A stretch of DNA of 64,000 nucleotides from CAMCTV01 sp964420985 (GTDB lineage Bacteria; Bacteroidota; Bacteroidia; Flavobacteriales_D; Sanyastnellaceae), in the NCBI GenBank assembly GCA_964420985.1, contig CAYQUT010000005.1, positions 1-64,000 of the forward strand, written 5' to 3'. This document shows, one piece after another, positions 60,977 to 64,000 of the stretch (positions within the stretch are counted from its first letter, which is position 1; the number at the start of each line of letters is the position of its first letter). The notes under the pieces are model-generated. The model searched no databases. It worked only from the letters and a program-made list of their open reading frames with translations, and was not told the DNA's origin. A program made the position numbers and the translations under genes.

Positions 60977-61162
60977 TTATTGTAGTCCTAAGTATGCTTT
61001 TGCCAATGCTGTTTTTGCCGGATCATTTTTTACAATGTGTGCGAGCTTTTCCACTTCAATTGTTTTGAGTTTAGAAGCAAGCACCCCAAGTGCTTTAACT
61101 TTTTTCTCTGCCTCTTGCTCTGTAGAGGCTTCGATGGTCATAGTGAATGAGAATTTTGCCAT
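60977..61162 (-). CDS. Small element protein
   Basis: 61 residues: MAKFSFTMTIEASTEQEAEKKVKALG. An alpha-beta pattern. Tightly packed 1 bp before the annexin-like gene. No family recognised. Confidence 0.6.
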   Translation of the reverse strand: MAKFSFTMTIEASTEQEAEKKVKALGVLASKLKTIEVEKLAHIVKNDPAKTALAKAYLGLQ

Positions 61163-61249
61163 TTGTTTTTTCGTTTAGAGACAGTGCTTCCCTGATCCCG
61201 CATTTTTGCGGAATGATTTGTTACTGTCATGATTTAAAAATTGATTTGT

Positions 61250-62080
61250 TTAAGCCGGAACGTTCAGCAGTTCTGCAACGGTTTTGAGTTGTGAAGTATC
61301 TTTGCTTAACTGGTGAATGATTTTCATCAGTACCGATATTTCATCATCTTCAAAATTCTCCGCTACTTCTTTACCAAATTCGAGATAGGATTTTTCCTCA
61401 TCGGTTAATGAAGGAGCAGCGTTTGCTTTGGTGACTGTAACTTCCGTTTCCTCTGTCGGAGCATCGATACGTTTGCCATTGGTGTTCTCATCGACAATCA
61501 CTCCTGCCAAGCCCTCCAGTCCGGGAACTTTAGTTAACCATTGCGGATTTCTGCGCATCACACCTTCAATCGCTGAACCTGCCAATGAACCTAAGTCCAG
61601 TTTTCCAAAATGATTCGGTTTTTGTTTTACCTTTTCCAGTTTGTCGGTCAGTTCATCAATGTACTCTTCAGCTTCCTGCAATTCCAACTTCGTGCGATCC
61701 AGTTCTTTCATTAACTGATCTCTGTCCCATCGCTCACGTTCCACAGCAATTGATTCTTTTATTTTTGCATTGATGTCTGTTACTTCACCCAATGGCTGCT
61801 GTACCTGTGGTTTTCTTTCTTCTACTTCAAACACATATTTGGTGTGACTGATGGTTTCCGCAGGAGAATTGTAAACATTGATGCGGATGTATTTTGTATC
61901 ATTGGTCATTACATCCTCGTAGCTGTCGAACTCTGATAAATCAGTTGTTTTCATCACTACTTTAAAATTGTCTACAAATACCTCGTATGCAAGCGGACTT
62001 CCTTTGGAGGATTGCTTCTCAAGCATTCGCTTGATGATCTCTATTTTTTGCGGGTTATATGCTTCAATTATCTTTGCCAT
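61250..62080 (-). CDS. Element protein with central coiled coil
   Basis: 276 residues. Beta-rich N-terminus (about 1-95), coiled coil (105-155), then a glycine-rich middle (LGSLAGSAIEGVMRR) and a helical C-terminus. Possibly a virion protein. Family unknown. 86-bp gap to the next gene contains a small hairpin (CCGCA 61198-61202 / TGCGG 61207-61211). Confidence 0.55.
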   Translation of the reverse strand: MAKIIEAYNPQKIEIIKRMLEKQSSKGSPLAYEVFVDNFKVVMKTTDLSEFDSYEDVMTNDTKYIRINVYNSPAETISHTKYVFEVEERKPQVQQPLGEVTDINAKIKESIAVERERWDRDQLMKELDRTKLELQEAEEYIDELTDKLEKVKQKPNHFGKLDLGSLAGSAIEGVMRRNPQWLTKVPGLEGLAGVIVDENTNGKRIDAPTEETEVTVTKANAAPSLTDEEKSYLEFGKEVAENFEDDEISVLMKIIHQLSKDTSQLKTVAELLNVPA

Positions 62081-62414
62081 TTTTTATTTGTTTTAATGCG
62101 ATGTGTTTTGGTATTACCTGAATAAAGCGAACATGATTTACGGATGCCGAGTAGTTTTGAATACTGATGTATCCCTGATGCTCGTACAACTGCTCGTTGG
62201 TTCTGTCCACACTCAAATCAAAGATTCCGAACTCGGAAGTGATATTGATATTAGAAGGTTCATCCACCATGATGTAAAACTGGTTGTAGGCTTCAATATC
62301 CACATGCTCGTTTGGTTGTAACACCAAGTGGCGAAAGCGGATGTAATAGTTTTTTCCAAATCCCAGTTCATCCATTCTGCGGGGGATGTATTCCAATGCT
62401 AATGCTATGTTCAT
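62064..62414 (-). CDS. Beta-rich small element protein (presumed structural)
   Basis: 116 residues, almost all alternating beta strands (YYIRFRHLVLQPNEHVDI, FYIMVDE, SVNHVRFIQVIPKH). Could be a single jelly-roll capsid or vertex protein. No motif known. Overlaps the following gene by 17 bp. Confidence 0.55.
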   Translation of the reverse strand: MNIALALEYIPRRMDELGFGKNYYIRFRHLVLQPNEHVDIEAYNQFYIMVDEPSNINITSEFGIFDLSVDRTNEQLYEHQGYISIQNYSASVNHVRFIQVIPKHIALKQIKNGKDN

Positions 62415-62755
62415 GATTTGCCTCCTTCTTCTTCAATTTCAATCCACACATAGACATTGACGATGTATTCAAAATCTCCTTTGTTCAACTCACCAATCCG
62501 GTCTTTGTATATTCCCTGAATGATGGTGCTGTCTCCGTCCACAATCACAATATCCTCTTCGGTTTTACTCTGATGAGTAAATGCACTTGCTTTCCAGTTT
62601 CGGTTCTGAGAAAAATCTCCTGCACCAAGGTTCTCATCTGTTTGCAGATGGGTAGCATAAAAGATATTTGCCTCTTCGCAACTTTGCAGTTTCAGTTCTC
62701 CGATGAGCGTATTGCGCTTAAAAGGAATAAGTGATTTTAAAATTTCTGCTCGCAT
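62411..62755 (-). CDS. Small element protein, presumed structural
   Basis: 114 residues with a beta-rich C-terminus (DFEYIVNVYVWIEIEEE). Overlaps the next gene by 4 bp. No family recognised. Confidence 0.55.
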   Translation of the reverse strand: MRAEILKSLIPFKRNTLIGELKLQSCEEANIFYATHLQTDENLGAGDFSQNRNWKASAFTHQSKTEEDIVIVDGDSTIIQGIYKDRIGELNKGDFEYIVNVYVWIEIEEEGGKS

Positions 62756-62762
62756 GGTTTTG

Positions 62763-62975
62763 TTATTGCTTTGCTATTTGTGCTTCTTTTGGTGTCACTC
62801 CGATGACTGTTCCGTCTGCTCCGGTTGTTCCATCCGTTTTGGGTGTTTTTATCAGGCGACCTCCAACTTCAATTCCGATGATGCGTTTGGCATTTTTCGG
62901 GAGCTTTACCTGAAAGTGCTTCACCTGTCCGGCTTTGGTAATGCGTAACTGTGTTATTAAAACTTGCTCTTTCAT
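62763..62975 (-). CDS. Small element protein
   Basis: 70 residues: strands in the first half (VKHFQVKLPKNAKRIIGIEVG) and a Gly/Thr-rich linker. Overlaps the upstream gene by 4 bp. Unknown. Confidence 0.55.
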   Translation of the reverse strand: MKEQVLITQLRITKAGQVKHFQVKLPKNAKRIIGIEVGGRLIKTPKTDGTTGADGTVIGVTPKEAQIAKQ

Positions 62976-63358
62976 GATAACTCGTCCTCCATTTCACAGT
63001 CCAGGTATAAGGACACTCTGTAAGGTGCAAAGGGTGTTCTCAAATCATCGGCATCGGTGAAGGTGAGTTTTACCAAACCATTTCCCGGTGCTACATTTCC
63101 CAAATCATAGTAGCGTTGTTTTGGAGCTACGTTGATTCCGGACATAAGCAGTTTGCTTTCATAATTATCAGGGAAGAACTCTTCTTTGTTGATCTCAATC
63201 TTTTGAGTTCCCCTGAAATAAAGTAAGTCGTCCTTATCCGATGTAATCAGCACACCTTTAACCGCCTTGATGTTTTTATCAAGCTCATAAGTTTTGCTTA
63301 CCGTCTTGTTTGCATCGGTCACCTGAAGGTCAAAGCGTTTCTTTACTGGTTTTAACAT
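62972..63358 (-). CDS. Beta-rich element protein (presumed virion protein)
   Basis: 128 residues with many strands: VKGVLITSDKDDLLYF, KIEINKEEFFPDNYESKLLM and YRVSLYLDCEMED at the C-terminus. Suggests a jelly-roll-like fold. Located just downstream of the presumed major virion gene across a palindrome. Family unknown. Confidence 0.55.
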   Translation of the reverse strand: MLKPVKKRFDLQVTDANKTVSKTYELDKNIKAVKGVLITSDKDDLLYFRGTQKIEINKEEFFPDNYESKLLMSGINVAPKQRYYDLGNVAPGNGLVKLTFTDADDLRTPFAPYRVSLYLDCEMEDELS

Positions 63359-63408
63359 CTCTTTTTATTTTTACTGTTTTTATTAATTGCTTGTGTCGCT
63401 GACGTCAC

Positions 63409-63459
63409 CTGAGTCCTCCGAGTTACGCAGCACATGTGGCTGCGTAACTTCGGACTCAG
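63409..63459. repeat. Long palindrome between two virion-like genes
   Basis: Inner stem of 11 bp (AGTTACGCAGC 63421-63431 with GCTGCGTAACT 63439-63449) and outer stem of 8 bp (CTGAGTCC 63409-63416 with GGACTCAG 63452-63459), joined by a small internal loop. A TGACGTCA palindrome (63400-63407) precedes it. No T-run follows, so it is not a standard terminator. Confidence 0.85.
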
Positions 63460-63467
63460 AACTCCGG

Positions 63468-64000
63468 TTATGGAGTAGTGATAGTGCCATGCAATCCAAC
63501 ATACACATGGGTCTTAGGATCTAAACCCTCCATTGAACCCAAGTCGATGGTTGCTTCGATCAGGATGTCATCGTGGATCATTCGTGGATTTGCCAGTTTG
63601 TAATACCCAACAGGAACGGTGTTCATTGTTTTGGTCTTAAAAATGGTATTCACGGTTTCCGGCATGATGATTTTTTTGTTGCTTTTCAAAGAGAACTCTC
63701 CGTTTGATAAAGCAGCGAAATCTTCAATACCATCATATTTCGCTCCGATGATTTTATCCTTGTTTACCTCGGCAGGAATTCCGGCAAGCAAAAAGATTCC
63801 GCTTACAAGCAAAGCTTGGTTTTTTGGCAATTTGGCATTGCTGATGTTACGCAAGCCAACCTCTTTGTCGTCTTGTGTTTCAAACATCTTGATGGTTTTT
63901 GAGTTCACCGCTTTGATGCTGTAAATCACAGTATCTGCCAAACGCAATTCTCCTTTCATCAAACCATCTTTAATGTGTTGTGGCAACTCATTAAAATGTT
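63468..64000 (-). CDS. Element structural protein (partial; continues past window end)
   Basis: At least 176 residues; the frame is open to base 64000, so the 5' end is missing. The C-terminus is beta-rich: ALLVSGIFLLAG, FSLKSNKKIIMP, ILIEATIDLG and HVYVGLHGTI. It may be a capsid protein (the last strand resembles those of jelly-roll folds), but this is only inference. First of the visible virion-like genes and followed by a strong palindrome. Confidence 0.6.
   Translation of the reverse strand, partial: HFNELPQHIKDGLMKGELRLADTVIYSIKAVNSKTIKMFETQDDKEVGLRNISNAKLPKNQALLVSGIFLLAGIPAEVNKDKIIGAKYDGIEDFAALSNGEFSLKSNKKIIMPETVNTIFKTKTMNTVPVGYYKLANPRMIHDDILIEATIDLGSMEGLDPKTHVYVGLHGTITTP

Overview
The window comes from a member of the Bacteroidota, most likely an aerobic flavobacterium-like lineage (order Flavobacteriales by gene style; inference). 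The evidence is type IX secretion C-terminal sorting domains ending in short beta-rich tails, promoters of the TTG-N17-TAnnTTTG type, few Shine-Dalgarno sequences, many ATGA-overlapping gene pairs, a KDO transferase (so a Gram-negative LPS envelope) and a SusA-like secreted amylase.

Region 1 (1-13,030) is accessory DNA that continues to the left of the window. On the + strand it carries a defence cargo: a Mrr-type modification-dependent endonuclease, a complete type I restriction-modification system (hsdR-hsdM-hsdS), and, overlapping hsdS by 4 bp, a RloC-like anticodon nuclease (ABC ATPase, zinc-hook CxxC, C-terminal Arg-Glu-His cluster). On the - strand is the mobility module: excisionase-like zinc/HTH protein, tyrosine recombinase, small HTH protein, DUF3987 primase-helicase-like protein and an HTH/coiled-coil protein. 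Five exact 10-bp-spaced TGGTGCA repeats lie directly upstream of the excisionase-integrase pair. The element ends next to the 3' end of mnmE.

Region 2 (13,030-51,520) is ordinary chromosome: mnmE, pdxH, a small sugar-epimerase/glycosyltransferase operon, an alkyltransferase-like DNA repair protein, PAP2 phosphatase, acyl-CoA synthetase, an AbiEii-type toxin-antitoxin pair, uvrA, a PhoU/DUF47 protein, a divergent amylase / secreted carbohydrate-binding-like protein pair, a FIST-histidine kinase-response regulator-Nudix operon, pyrE, nitroreductase, an acyltransferase, tRNA-Leu and tRNA-Gly, a fabD-kinase-regulator-outer membrane protein-kdtA operon, ribH, a TPR membrane protein, recF-DUF721, a multihaem cytochrome and accC. 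A transposase (RAYT) remnant at 14.5 kb and a GC-rich palindrome at 50.6 kb are the only repeat-like scars.

Region 3 (51,720-64,000) is a second mobile element, truncated by the window end, with all genes on the - strand and tightly packed. In order of transcription it holds small beta-rich presumed virion proteins, membrane-anchored proteins (one with two annexin-like repeats, one with a peptidoglycan-binding domain), a T7-lysozyme-type amidase, a membrane-anchored protein with an L,D-transpeptidase-like H...SxGC motif, holin- and spanin-like proteins, Dcm- and Dam-type methyltransferases and a large RecA-fold ATPase. No terminase, portal, tail tube or tape measure is visible; the part seen would fit a tailless, membrane-containing provirus, but the diagnostic capsid and packaging genes would lie outside the window, so this stays a hypothesis.
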